NCBI RefSeq assembly: GCF_964340395.1
Contig: NC_135569.1
Coordinates: 10,293,540 to 10,357,539 of the forward strand
Origin: Glandiceps talaboti
Taxonomy: Eukaryota > Hemichordata > Enteropneusta > Spengelidae
Length of the DNA stretch: 64,000 nucleotides
Reading direction: 5' to 3'
The translations under genes and the position numbers were made by a program. Positions 30,042-42,092 of the stretch are shown piece after piece. Every line of letters begins with the position of its first letter. Positions within the stretch are counted from its first letter, which is position 1. The notes beneath the pieces were generated by a model. That model had not been told where the DNA came from, ran no database searches, and saw only the letters and a program-made list of their open reading frames with translations.

Positions 30042-33000
30042 CTGAAAAAAAATCAACGTAATTTTGCGTCAATAAACTTGATTCATATGTCTTCGTCTAT
30101 TGTCCAAATATTCCAGAAAGGAAACATTCACAACATTTAATGGGAAGTGTTTAATGAGAGAAAAGAAACTTTCTAGTCACTTTTCATCAGACGACTTCAG
30201 TCAGACTTAGTTCTGTTTTCAGTATATTGATGAATGCTACCAACTCGAATAATTTGGGGTGATAAAACAGCACTTGATAACGTATTCAACTTTGAAATCT
30301 TAGAAAGAAAAAGAAAATATTGTAAACGTTTTCCCATAAACCCTTACAGGAGAATTCCAAATGGGCCAAACAGATGTCCTGTGCAAGGAGCTTCTTTAGG
30401 TTTCAATGTTAAGTAATATTTATGTTGATGGATGTTTCAAAACAGAATTTCAAAATAGGAAAATCTGTAGCAGCCCTAGCATGTTGGGTGGCAGTACAGA
30501 GTTTCAAAAAAAGGAAATCTGTAGCAGCCCTAGCATGTTGGACGGAAGTACAGAGTTTCAAAAAAGGAAAACTATATTAGCCCTAGCATGTTGGATAGAA
30601 GTACAGCAAACGAAAGCAAACTCAACTTTCAAATTTAGACAGTGTTATATATTACTACTATCTCTTATTTTTATGATTGATGACGTCAATATATTCGATA
30701 CTTCACACCTACTTTTAATTCAAGCACATGACCTTTGATAGTCATATAAGTCAAGTATATATTAAAGTGTTTACACTATCCATATGCGATTATTGATTGA
30801 GACTATCCCTAGCCCTTCGATTACCCACTGTGGATGTGTTAGTAGACAGTGAAAAAAACAAGTTTAGTCTTGATTGTGCATAGCTTAGAAACTTCGCTGA
30901 GCTGATCTTGACTACGTCCTCTCATAACACATACCTAGGACTTTGCTTACCATTCAGTATGCAAACCTAATATTAGATAACTACTACACTCTTCATTAAA
31001 GTAAAACACAATGATGTGATACATGGCATTGACATAGCATGTTCCTGTAGGCAGTCAGAAATAAGGCAAACTTCATCTCCGGACATAATTAGTGCCGGTA
31101 ATTGATCAGAGTAAAAACAACAGGGTTACCAGTTATCTGTGTTAAATTGTTACTTGAGAAGTCGGCGTAGAAGCTTAAGCAGACAATTTGCTACAGACCG
31201 TTTCCTGTTACCGGCTTTGTTTCATGCAATCACACAGAAACCAATAAGAGACTGTATATGCTACTCTATTAAATTTAACAACATCACAGTTTCTTGCTAC
31301 ATTTTGTATATGAAATAAACCTGTTAAATTAACTACAGCTAGTCACAGACGTGCTTTGTTTTGACTTCTGCGTGGTGGCACTTTAGGTCATTTCATGTAG
31401 ACAAAATGTAGCAAGGCACTGTATTCATTCAATTTGCTATCTTAAAGTATGTGCAGTTTCTTATTGGTTTCTGCATGGTTGTATGCGAATGGAAATTTGA
31501 AACGGGCTGTATGTGCGTAACTTTCAAAAATACAAACAAGCTGATCAGCATGATAGAAGTGTTTACTAATCTATATCAGATATGGAGGCATCCACTGTTA
31601 ATTTGATATCAATGATCCTGTTGTGTTCACATTATTTGGTCCTTACATGAAGTCTTTCTTGAGCTTACTTCATACAGACAGTGTTAACGCTATTCATTTC
31701 ACATATTTAATGTGTTGATAGTCATGAAATTGTCAAGATCAGCACTGCGAGGATTCTATGCTATTGTTACAAAAACAGGCAAACCACGGTGAGCCCAGGA
31801 GCCATGACACAGACAAAAACAAACAAACAAACAAACAAACAAACAAACAAACAAGCAAACAAGCAAGCCAACAAACAAACAAATGAACGAATGGATAAAA
31901 ATATACACAAACAAACAAAAAATGCATTACTAAATCAAAATACCATTTTAAGCTCATGGATAACTATCTATATGCATGTATGTATGTATACATGGGCCTG
32001 TATAATATTGAAATAACTAAGTTTCTATATATACCCATCCATATAGAAAACATAGTATATAGGCCCGTATAGACATATATACATGCATAGAGATAGTTAT
32101 CCATGAGTTTAAATGTTTTTTTTAATTTACTAATGCATATTTTATTTGTTTCTGTATGTTTATGCTTATATTTATTTCCCTTTGTTCGTTTGTTTGTTTG
32201 TAACGCAAACACAAAGAAGGATAATTACCATTTGCCTGTTATCAATAACACGGATCTGCCAGAACTTTTTATCTGATATATCAATACCAGCTATTCGACT
32301 GATGACGTAACAGTCATCAGATAGCACTGAAGTGTCATAATCAAATGGGTTAAACTTCTTGACGTGGCTTTCATAGTGATCCAATGCAGCTTGAGTCAAT
32401 GTCTCAGCGACTGTTTGAAAGGGTACAGACGTTACATTCGTAATACTGATAGCCGCTTTGGCAGGCGATGGAACCAACTTGACTCGAATAGGAGCCTAGA
32501 GTAAAAGATAAAAAAAGAAATCAAACGATCAGTTCTCAAATTCTAGCAATCAGTAATTCCTGTTACAAGGACCAGTTTCAATGCTGTGTTCGCTGAACTT
32601 CTATTCAGCTCAGAAATTAAAACTCTTGTTGATATAAGCTATCAACGGACATTGATGTAATTACATCCACAGTAGAGAGGTGTTTCCAATAGCCAGGTTT
32701 CTCAAGTGCAGCACATTCAACTTCATTCAATAATTTTAATTTGTATCTATCTTAGTTTGCCTATAGTTTCATTTCCGGATCCGTATTAGTATTATGTATA
32801 GATTCAACCGAAGAAATGGGTGTTTGCTAGGCTTATTACTCAAGTTATTGTAATGTATGTGAGTGAACTCAACATTACTTGTATCCAGTTTATTTTGTTT
32901 TGGTAATTTAAAAGTAGCTGTTCACTTTTTTATTACAAGATCAACTAAATGTTAATGAAATTGTCACACAATTTACATGTAGTAGTGAATGACAAACCCT

Positions 33001-35850
33001 GTAACCCGCCGAGGTGCGAAATTAGTTGTCGATTCAACTAGCTATTGTATCACATTCACTATAGAATCGTAAAGTTCTAAAAATACGTAACTATCACATG
33101 AGGTGCTTAAGCTACATCATATTTCACACTATGTAAAACCAGATTTCTGCTAACTGAGATGGACACAAAACTAAAACTATTATTGTTCCATAGTGTAGAT
33201 TGCAGAGTGTGATAACCATGCCTTGGTTATGTGGATGTAATCACCTTATACTCAAGATATTTTAAACAGTGGAAATCCCCCAAAATGTAAACATGAAGAT
33301 CATGGAAGTCTATAAACAAAAACGCCGGAGAGAAAAAAAATCGCAATAAGAATTGGGTAATTACATCAACGTCCTGTAATGGCACATTTCAACATATGCA
33401 TGTTGTATTAAAAATGCTGTTAGTTTGTGTCTATCTTACCCAGCTGAAAACTAGCTTTCCGCAGTAGTATGTACAAACTTGTGTACTTACCGTTGGATTT
33501 ATACTGGGCGGTCCAATATCAAGTCCTTGAAAGTTTGGGCTTGGAAAGATTTCACCAACACCTTTTTGGAACGTTGTCTTATCAGGAAGATATGCGGTTG
33601 ATCCCCTTGTGCTTGGTAATGCTTGGGAATTTGATGGTTGGACAGAGTTTTTGCCGCTTTGCTTTTGACTCTTTATTGACAAATAGCTGCTCGCTGAGTC
33701 GTCATGCTGCCCAGACGCGTCTCCACTTGACATATCTGATCCACCACCATGGAGATGCTGAAAGAAACTATCAGATATTGCAGGAATGGACGGTAAATTG
33801 TCCACGTCAACAGTAGGTGGCGCTGGAAGGTCTAAGACACCCGGGAAATGACCATCCTTTGGTGTAATGCTAGTTTTCTTCGGCAGTGATGAGGTGTCCA
33901 GTGATAAACCTACTGATGCTGGTCCCTTTGTTTTTCCAGATGTTGGAAACTTTGGTGATGTTCCAAATATACGGTCGAACGACTTTAATGGCCCTTTCAC
34001 CTGCGTAATAGACAGAATGAAAACTGTCACCTATTTGGAAAAAAACTGCTGTATATGAACGAATATTATCCAAGTTATAGGACACTTACATTTATATACA
34101 ATTTTGCTTACTGTATAAATGTGATTGCTTCGATTGGAATACTGTTTTGGTAGGTAGCATTTGTCATGGGAAATATCTAGTGTTAAATAATAAAATATTG
34201 ACCAATCTTGAGAAACCGATCAAATATATATTTAAGTTTTGAGGGTTGTGCCTCAACGAGCTATTCAGCTGGCAACATGTTTAGGACTATTGCCCTAGGG
34301 AAAATGGAACACGAATGGTGCCTCTATATGCAAATTTAGGTCACTATGGGTCAATAGCTCATACTATAGTATGATCTAAGCCTGTTACTAAAGACTATAT
34401 TTTCGATTACGATATGTTATAATATCACATACTACCTGGTTTGAAATTATTTTCCAATGTCATATCAAAATGAAAAAGTTACAATATCATTGAATTGGAC
34501 ACTTGGAAACCCTGTCTCCATTTCCGTACATTTGATTACATACAAAGAAAGTATACTATGCAAATTCTAAAAGTACACTCATTAATATATGTTCTTATCT
34601 GAGTACAAACTGTGCATTAGTACCTATTAGCCTCCACAATGAAACAGACGGGGTACAAGCTATTAGCAGTCGCATGTGCATGACACTCTATGTAAAACGG
34701 AATTCCCTGTTAAAATATTAAAGTTCATGGCACCTTGTCCTTTGCCGTTTTGATATTTTAGTATACGTCAGCGAGTGCTGGCCTTAATTGATCCATTTAA
34801 GCAAATCTCTCTTTCGTCTATTTGCATCCTATTAAACTGATAGTGGTGAGATAAAAAATGAATCATTGATGTCAAAATTCTTAGCAGTCACGTGTATTAC
34901 AAACAAAAGCGCCATTTAACACAGCTAACTATCTTACATAAGGGGTGTACATTTAGATGTTATTTACCAATATATGTCCTCGCTCAGCCAAGGAAAATAC
35001 GAGTAACTTAAGTAAATAGACGAGTAGTGACAAAACCACTAGGTCGCGGGGTATTTTCCGGCTAAATGAAGAAAACTACTGGAGAACAACATAACTATAC
35101 CAGCGGCAGTTATATCAAATAAAAACCGGGGAAAGTAATGGAAGTTTTGAACGTTTGACTAGTGTTTCGAGCACGGCAGAAGTTACCAGCGACGTAGACA
35201 CGTGGTGTCGTGACATAGACGTGTGTTGTCGTGACGTAGAACGATCAGGGTATAAATTCCATATTTTTGAGTTCAGTTTAGCTTGTGCATGGTATACTTG
35301 TTTGTCCCCTTTATCATTTTTGCATAGTCTGTCCTTGATATCATAAATGCATATCAGTAAAGTTTTTATGAAATGTTTGGTGTTTAGTTATCGATGAAAA
35401 CTATCATGTCAGAGAGTCCTTGTGCAGTAGATTGTTTAGAGATATTATTCTCCAATATATTTCTTCGTTCAGCCAAGGAAAGTACGTTTGACCTAAGGGG
35501 CCTTGTTATTACGAGTCTAGAACAGTGACAACCCCTTAGGTCACGAGTATTTCCCGGCCAAATGAAATACACATTTGGGGAATAATATAATTATACCTCT
35601 TCAAGCATAACTGGTGAAAAATCGGGAAAAATCATGTCAATTTTGAAGTGACGTATACACGGGTTGTCGTGTCGCAGATATATTGTCTGTTCAAGGACGA
35701 TAACGTAGCTTATAACAATGATTGGAGGCTTGTTATGTAAAGCAGCGTAGTTCAAGTTCATGTCCATGTTTTTAACTTAATGAATTCCGAGAAATTATAG
35801 AATGTGTCAAAAGGGTTCTTATTGCAGCAAAAGTTATCACTATATATATA

Positions 35851-35935
<85 letters not shown>

Positions 35936-35968
35936 GTACACACATATATATGTGTGTGTTTGTGTGTG

Positions 35969-36049
<81 letters not shown>

Positions 36050-36287
36050 ATACATTTGTGAGTGTTGTAAAAATAATTGAAACCCTTACTTCCATACTTG
36101 GCATCTGTAATGGCAGCCGTCCTCCCATAGGTTTTGGTACATTCTGATTGTGAAGGTTTCTTCCAGTTCCAGTCTCACTGTCACTCATTAAGGGAGGTAT
36201 TAACACCATAGTTACTGGTGCAGTAAATACTTCAGACCATATACACGTCCAACAAACCAACAGATACGAAAGTTTTCGGTACTGCAT
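29922..36287 (-). CDS. Secreted protein with transcobalamin-like C-terminal domain (paralogue B)
   Basis: Minus-strand gene with exons 36287-36090, 34000-33491, 32495-32229 and 30041-29922, three phase-0 introns, about 364 residues. Residues 1-23 are a signal peptide ([17 protein letters not shown] region). Residues 67-236 are a Pro/Ser/Gly-rich disordered linker with Asp/Ser runs. Residues 237-364 are the conserved domain: strand-like APIRVKLVP, a sequon NVT, a helix-like segment [13 protein letters not shown], Cys298 (DDCYV), GI, Trp315 (FWQIRVIDN), Cys332 (AICVP) and [12 protein letters not shown]. The helix then DxxS...FWQ...PG.TI order fits a transcobalamin/intrinsic-factor C-terminal (DUF4430-like) domain better here than in the 16.5-kb paralogue. 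Cys-Trp (17) and Cys-Cys (34) spacings are the same in both. The protein lacks the helical cobalamin-binding barrel. It points tail to tail at the other gene, 9 kb away. Ligand unknown. Confidence 0.82.
30443..30604. repeat. 54-bp minisatellite, three copies, in intron 3 of paralogue B
   Basis: Unit agagtttcaaaaaaggaaat plus ctgtagcagccctagcatg and a short variable end. The unit is a multiple of three, so it leaves an open frame on the plus strand; this is not taken as coding. Confidence 0.9.
31190..31515. mobile_element. Family-J MITE, complete copy, in intron 3 of paralogue B
   Basis: Left end accgtttcctgttaccggct...cacagaaaccaataagagactg; right end cagtttcttattggtttctg...gaaacgggctgta is its imperfect inverse. 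About 320 bp. Confidence 0.7.
31816..32209. repeat. Long foldback with (AAAC)n arms, next to exon 3 of paralogue B
   Basis: The plus-strand (AAAC)n at 31816-31884 is mirrored by (GTTT)n at about 32180-32202. Inner arms match over about 55 bp (ctcatggataactatctata near 31953, and tagagatagttatccatgag near 32087). Loop is about 50 bp. Confidence 0.85.
32229..32495 (-). CDS. Paralogue B exon 3: first part of conserved domain
   Basis: Acceptor cttttactctag, donor gtaatt, phase 0; 89 codons from APIRVKLV to IDNRQM. The donor lies 15-20 bp from the end of a long foldback repeat. Confidence 0.87.
32625..33460. repeat. Family-E fragments in intron 2 of paralogue B
   Basis: ataagctatcaacggacatt (near 32634), actgagatggacacaaaact (near 33157) and tgttagtttgtgtctatcttac (near 33418) match the left unit, core and right terminus of the 9.8-10.4 kb element, in scattered pieces. 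Confidence 0.4.
33491..34000 (-). CDS. Paralogue B exon 2: linker
   Basis: Acceptor ctgtctattacgcag, donor gtaagt, both phase 0; 170 codons rich in Pro, Ser, Gly and Thr ([29 protein letters not shown]). No sequence similarity by eye to the linker of paralogue A beyond composition. Confidence 0.85.
34966..35270. repeat. Family-G dispersed repeat in intron 1 of paralogue B
   Basis: Contains ctcagccaaggaaaatacga, gacgagtagtgacaaaacca, gtattttccggc, and gtgtcgtgacatagacgtgt. Related copies at 35448, 36757, 42385 and 51750. Confidence 0.6.
35448..35680. repeat. Family-G dispersed repeat, second copy in same intron
   Basis: ttcagccaaggaaagtacg, ccttaggtcacgagtatttc, ccggccaaatgaaa. The two copies lie 180 bp apart in direct order. 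Confidence 0.6.
35841..36046. repeat. (TA)n with central (GT)n interruption
   Basis: Two TA tracts of about 90 and 75 bp separated by ctgtacacacatatatatg and a GT-rich spacer. Roughly palindromic as a whole. Confidence 0.98.
36090..36287 (-). CDS. Paralogue B exon 1: signal peptide
   Basis: 66 codons, [10 protein letters not shown] through MPSME, then gtaagg (phase 0). The ATG is preceded on the minus strand by ttattaaatctag and 6 bases, a probable acceptor, so a non-coding leader exon is likely. An (AT)n tract starts about 45 bp beyond the donor. Confidence 0.78.
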
Positions 36288-36756
36288 CTTCGCCTAGATT
36301 TAATAAAACACATTTATTGTAATTTACAGAATCTCACATGAATTGTTAGTCATGTTAGGGTGGCTCATTTTTTTTCTGTTTCTCATGACCCGATGGACCT
36401 TATAATAGAATCTGACCAAACAAAGTGAAAAAAAGCACATACTCTATGGCCGGATCATAATAAAACACTATGCAAGTGACGGTATTAAGAGGGCGAAACC
36501 ATTAGCATGTATGTGGACGAAAATAATCGTTTATCGCTGAAATTCGGAAACCTTAATAAATCAAAATTATTCTTGGCATCCTAATTTCGACACCTCCTCG
36601 TGTATAGTACACTTATTCATTGAATCACCGCCATGTACATACACACTTATTTTACTTTTTCTTATTCCATTTTAATTGGTTCATCGTTTTCGAAAATAAA
36701 TAGGGTTACTTTAATGTGAAGACATTTTACCTGTAGATAAGTTAATATTATTCTAT

Positions 36757-37000
36757 TATTTTTCTTTGTTAAGCCGAGGTGAATACGAGTAATATACTAG
36801 TATAAGGTATAAATGTTGAATGAGCACAAAAGTCATATACTAGTATGAGAAAGTAGAATTTCTGGAGGGGGGGGGGAGAGGGAAAAGTGAGAATGACTTG
36901 AAACTTTTGACTCATATTTCGAACACCGATGGACAAATGATGCAGACGCGAGCTCGAGCTGAGATAACATAGAGCGACCAGGGTATAAATCTCATATTTT
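36757..37000. repeat. Family-G dispersed repeat copy
   Basis: aagccgaggtgaatacgagt, cttttgactcatatttcgaac, agagcgaccagggtataaat. Confidence 0.5.
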
Positions 37001-37735
37001 TTGTTCGAACGTTCAACTTGCATTGGTTTGGTAGCTATATGTCGTCGACTAAAGTAAAGCCGATAATGTCAATGCCATAACCTGACATAAGGCCAAAAAA
37101 GAAAGAACTGTTTCTGGTAGGCGTGCGCATCACTCAAATGCCCTCGCGTCGCGTCGGTCCCTTTTTTCGTTTTGTCCAGCCCGTGCAGTCTGCAGATGCG
37201 AGGGAGAAACACAAAAAATACCCCCCCCCCTACTTCAGTGAAGACAACTGCAGAGCCAATCATGAACAAGCAAATGACATCTATCCTCCATACACACTTG
37301 CTCCATAAAAAAAATAGTAACTGCCATAAATAGTAGATTTGACAGGTTTGTTGAGAATTTTAAAAAATCGCGTCGTCACACCACTTTAGACAAACTGTCC
37401 TGACCAGAAACAATTTCATTTTGGCCTAAAGACGAAAGACAACCATCTCATGAGTAAACAAGCACATACTTGTATGCAATACCACACAAGGACAATGCCA
37501 ATTCAACGTACACAGTTATTCGCGACAAAGTTTAAAAAAAATGCTAACAAAATAACAAAAAATGTAATTTGGTATTTAAAGAACGACATATGTAAAATAA
37601 ATAATAAACATGACAAAAGAATGAGCATAAAGGAAAGCAGTTAGAAAGAAACCATAGCAACAAAATATACGAAATATTCACTAGTCAGGCTATAAATTCA
37701 AAGATTTGGAAAGATACTGTGTGAAATATACTCAC

Positions 37736-37875
37736 AGACTGGATGTGAAAGTGTGTCAAATTGTAAGCGTCGCTTTGTAATATGAACGCAGTGTGAAATG
37801 TTTAGTGGTCTCAGATTGAGGCAGCAGAGTGACGTAGTAGGATGGAGAATTTAACATTTAAACTTCACGCTATTC
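37736..37875 (-). other. Candidate non-coding first exon of paralogue B
   Basis: On the minus strand this stretch ends ccagtct followed by gtgagtat, a good donor. A TATA-like actatatatctg lies about 30 bp before the assumed start. It would splice to the acceptor 6 bases before the ATG at 36287. Other donor-like sites exist near 38177 and 43235. Confidence 0.2.
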
Positions 37876-37999
37876 AATACATAGTTTGTGATGTATAATG
37901 ACAGATATATAGTGTACTAGCCTGCAGTTATAATGTAAAATTGTGACGGGAGACATACAGACATGACGTATATTGATAATAGTTTGGATACAGAAATTT

Positions 38000-39203
38000 G
38001 AGCCATTACATATTCTTATTTGTGCCATCAGTGTCTTTTAACGGACATTGATATATTACACTCTTTCGGATAGAGTCAATTTGTTTCTCCAAAATGATGG
38101 TGAAGTATAACACACAGCAACGTATTCACGTTGGTAATCCAAAGAAACAAACTATATACTATGTTCTGAATACTCACTAACAGGTTGGCTCCAGTCAGCA
38201 GTGATGAATATGTTGTCGAGTAAGATATTTCGACAAAGATGTACAATTTATGAATTTGAGACATCGACCTGACATTCACCCTTAAATTATTCCTGCGCTC
38301 ACCTCTTTACTATTCAATATCAAGAAAATGTGACGTTTTAGTGAAAATAACACCGTAGGGCGTGACAAAGGCACAGATGTATATTATTTTGATTTTGACA
38401 TGACAAAACGATTTTCAATGGCAAATGACGTACGTGTATAACCAATTTATTATGGATGTACAATACCGTAGACCTTCATTCCTTACATTGTATTTAAGGT
38501 TACCATGTGGATGAGGATTCAGTATTTATTTGGGATTTTTAATTTATAATTCAATTTTATTATACCTGTCTACTTGACAACTCAAAGTGAAACAACATAC
38601 GTCAAATCCTTGTTTGTGACTCAATAAATTGCAAAACATTAATAAATGTCTAAAATCTGTTATTGTACGTACAATGACAAATTTTTACACATTGTTTTAT
38701 CTTTTTGCAATGCATTGAGTTACAAATACAGACTTGGTCTATGTTGTTTCACATTGAGTTTTTACAAATAGGAAGCATGGTAAAATCATGTTATAAAGTT
38801 AAATCCAAAATGAATACCCAATCCTCATCCATACGGCTACTTTAAGATCAAGATCAACAATTCAAGTAAATGTCGTCAACTCATCGACTACATCGACTGA
38901 ATTTTGCTAACTTTAATGAATAATATGGATGTCACCTATTTTGTGCGTTTGACCGACCACTCTCCTTTAAGTTAGTAAGCGGTAATTGCAATGTGAGTAC
39001 ATGCCAACGTCTATCATAACGGTCTACATGAGCACTCTTGGATGCCACCTGCAATCACTACTTTCTTCTTATCAACTTCAAAAGAGCTGATCTGTATGCA
39101 TTTTCCGGGCTACTCAGTGAACGGAAATTTATATCTGTCGGACAGCCTGTAAGTTTTACGTTCATGAATTATGTTTGATAAGAAGCACAATTTTACACAT
39201 CAG
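38000..39203. other. Intergenic, nothing supported
   Basis: AT-rich; a short family-E piece near 38030-38060. No coding frame accepted. Confidence 0.45.
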
Positions 39204-39348
39204 TATAAAAGGTTCACAAGAAACGAGTAAGCGAGGACATTGAGTTGATAATCACCTAATCTTTCAAACAGTCCTTCACACCGAGGTGAAGGCGAAAAGT
39301 TTGTATTTGTATACGTTATTAATCGAGTATCCATCAGCGAAGAAGAGG
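39204..39348 (+). promoter_or_regulatory. Candidate TATA promoter and leader exon
   Basis: TATAAAA at 39204-39210, then about 110 bp to agaagagg followed by gtaagtc, a strong donor at 39349. Spacing fits a short first exon starting near 39235. No coding start is used inside it. Confidence 0.3.
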
Positions 39349-40432
39349 GTAAGTCACGTATACACCATGATAGGACAATTGAATGTAGGAGCCACTACAT
39401 GGGTATATATATAATGCCGTTTTTTGAATACCAGACTTTCAAATTGCACGTAGCATGATCGGAGAGGTCACAGTGTAGCACTTGGAACACGTTATTAAAA
39501 GCCACGCTGTGATTTCCTAAATACAACATTTGACCTTAATACAAAGTGTTGTCATTGATTTTCATCGGTAATGATAGTTTTAATGAAAATGGCGGTAAAG
39601 TCAGAAAAGTTGAAAATAAACACGTATTTTATCATCAAACCGGAGCTGGGAGTTGTGGAGGGATGGGTGAGGGTTCTAATTGTTCTTCCATTTATCACTT
39701 TCTCTTCAATCATCATACCAATTAATAAAGTGACTGAAAACATTCTTTTAAGCTAAAGAAACTGTACAATACAGTGGGACCTGACATTTTGAACATTTAT
39801 TTTGGACTTTTTCTAACTAGTGTTTCTGTAGAAAAGATGTTTGCTTTAGTGATTTATTTTCTGCAGTTATTGAACGAGAATGTCATCTACCGAAATTCAA
39901 CTTCCAGAGTGTGTAGAATTTAAAATTAGGTTGACTTCATTATTTATATACGACATATAAATCTACGAAATTATGTAAATACTGGTATGTCTTTTTTTCG
40001 CTCTTGGTTGTTTGTAGTGGGGCGACGTTATGACCGGTCCTGTCTTTGCCCGGGAACCACGTTTGAAAAGTCGCGCTCCGAATTTACATGCCTATCAAAG
40101 TTTTCCACGAATCACATTTTACTCGTAGCTCTTAGCTCGCCGGCAGCTACTTCCGTGTTTATGTAAGCAAATTGATAATTATGGTTGTATGCTCAGGTGG
40201 AATTGATGCGTGACAGTTACACTGTCGAGTACGTATGATTAGAATTTTGCTTCATACTCGCATTTGTATGTTTATACGTGTGTTTTTCTTTTGTTCGACG
40301 TGAACGTGTAACCTCTTGAAGCCCTCTAGCCATTGTTAAACTACATATACTATTGAAGTTCAAGAAGTGTGTCAATGAGAATTACTGTCGTCATATTCAA
40401 GTTCATTTCCTTGCTTAGAAAAGATATAAAGC

Positions 40433-41818
40433 ATGAAGATTTCGATTTTCGTGTTAAGTACTGTGATACTGGAAAGAATATTCGGTCTAAAAGGTGCTTC
40501 TATACATTATACTATACACTTCACTATTAATTAGATATTCTGATGGTGCAGTACCTACTCCGAACTCTAACTCTCACTGACTTAGAATAGGTGGCCCGAC
40601 AGAGGTGATTTGGTAGGAACACAGAGGCTTTGTAACTGAGAATATTATGATTGAGGATTTTTGGTATGGAACATTGATAATATCCGAATATCTAGTGACA
40701 GCTCTACGACTTATGGTTGCTGAACATAACCCAGCATGTTATGGTAATATGGGATATTTCTTATAGAAACAAAAGTAATCACCCAAACTCATAAAAGTTA
40801 TACACTGTGGCCATTTTATTTACAATTGCAGCAGCAACAGACGGACTTTTTCACATTACAAACTTTGACCTCTTATATGATTACGCTCACTTTTAGAATA
40901 GGTGAGGTGGGTAGATTTTTATATACATATTTTTCATATGTGAGTGTCTAGTTCAGGTAGCTATGTTTTTCGTAGTTTTCCATATACATGGTCTCTGTGT
41001 TATTGGTTACTTCGCATCTGATGTACAGCCATTACAGATTGGAAAAACAGTTTTATATTGTCTTTTTAAGTTGATGTCGGTTTACTTATCCACCATTTCT
41101 TGCGAGACTTCACACAATTTTCACGACTTCATTCTTTTCTCAAATACGTAAAAAAATTTAGGGTCGGCAGTGATAAACTGGGTGGGGTCGGGTAACCGGA
41201 ACCAAACAATTTTTTTTCTCCAGGCCTAAAGGATTGAAAAGCTAGGCAAGGCGGCTGTAGAGAAGTGGGATGTGAACACTGCAGTATAGCAGTGATATCG
41301 TATTTATTTCTCTTTAATAAAAGCCCAGCAAAATGACACAGATGTCATCTTCCGGATAAATTACTTTTCCTGTCTTGCCATTCTTATTACGGCAAAACTT
41401 TCTGCGACACCCTCTCCCTGCTTGAATCAAGCCACAAATCGATTTTCTCCGTCGCCGTTATTTTGTAAATTGCAGACATTTGCGTTGTAATTCTCTGAGT
41501 TCATACACAGATAGAATATCCGTGTACAAATTATTGCATATACATGTCCATGATATAGTAGTTACATATGAAATTACAACCTTTTATTTAGCTCTCTTTC
41601 ACTGCAGTTTTCTTCGAACACTAGTATTGTCTATCTTAGGTTGACCTTTACAAAAACCTTTTCTAAATGCAATAATCATGCAAAGGAGAGGCATTGGAAA
41701 AGTTTTGTATCGTATTAAGATTTGCATCAATTTGATGTCTTTTCAAACAGATACTTCTCTTCCAATGCATGACGTCATCGGAGAGACAGTGATTCCGGTC
41801 GTTCAGACAAATTACTAG
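40433..41818 (+). CDS. Candidate two-exon short secreted peptide
   Basis: Exon 40433-40493 starts 16 bases after an acceptor-like ttcatttccttgcttag and encodes a hydrophobic signal-like start (MKISIFVLSTVIL...). It is followed by GT at 40494 in phase 1. A matching acceptor, gatgtcttttcaaacag, ends at 41750; exon 41751-41818 continues in frame with DTSLPMHDVIGE and ends at a TAG. The product would be about 42 residues. The donor (gtgctt) is weak, the peptide has no recognised family, and intron 1 contains a family-A MITE. It may be chance. Confidence 0.18.
40878..41228 (+). mobile_element. Family-A MITE, copy 4
   Basis: gattacgctcacttttagaa at the left, gggtaaccggaaccaaacaa and caggcctaaa at the right; internal blocks as in other copies. 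Confidence 0.75.
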
Positions 41819-42092
41819 TCTTAGTAATTTGCGGGGGAGGTGTTTTCATGTAAGCTTTTATCATTATTTCTTTCGGTATAAAGAGAGTGTACCTCACACA
41901 AATCAGGGGCTGTAGAAGTTAGAAGGCAACGGATGTGCAATCTTCCTTAGTATTGTTACACGTACGTACTGATCACGTGTTCTTCCTAGGAAAGCTCCGA
42001 GATGTAAATGCAGTACTACAGCACTTCTTTAAATGAGCCAATCACAACGTCTTAAAAGGTGATCTTTTCTTCAGATTGTCTGGAATATTTTT

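Noticed and set aside
30406-30738. 110-codon plus-strand frame with internal repeats
   Set aside because: A 54-bp minisatellite (multiple of three) within intron 3 of the minus-strand gene.
35772-36055. Long Tyr-Ile frames joined to the signal exon of paralogue B
   Set aside because: Reading through the donor at 36089 into the (TA)n tract of intron 1; only 36090-36287 is coding.
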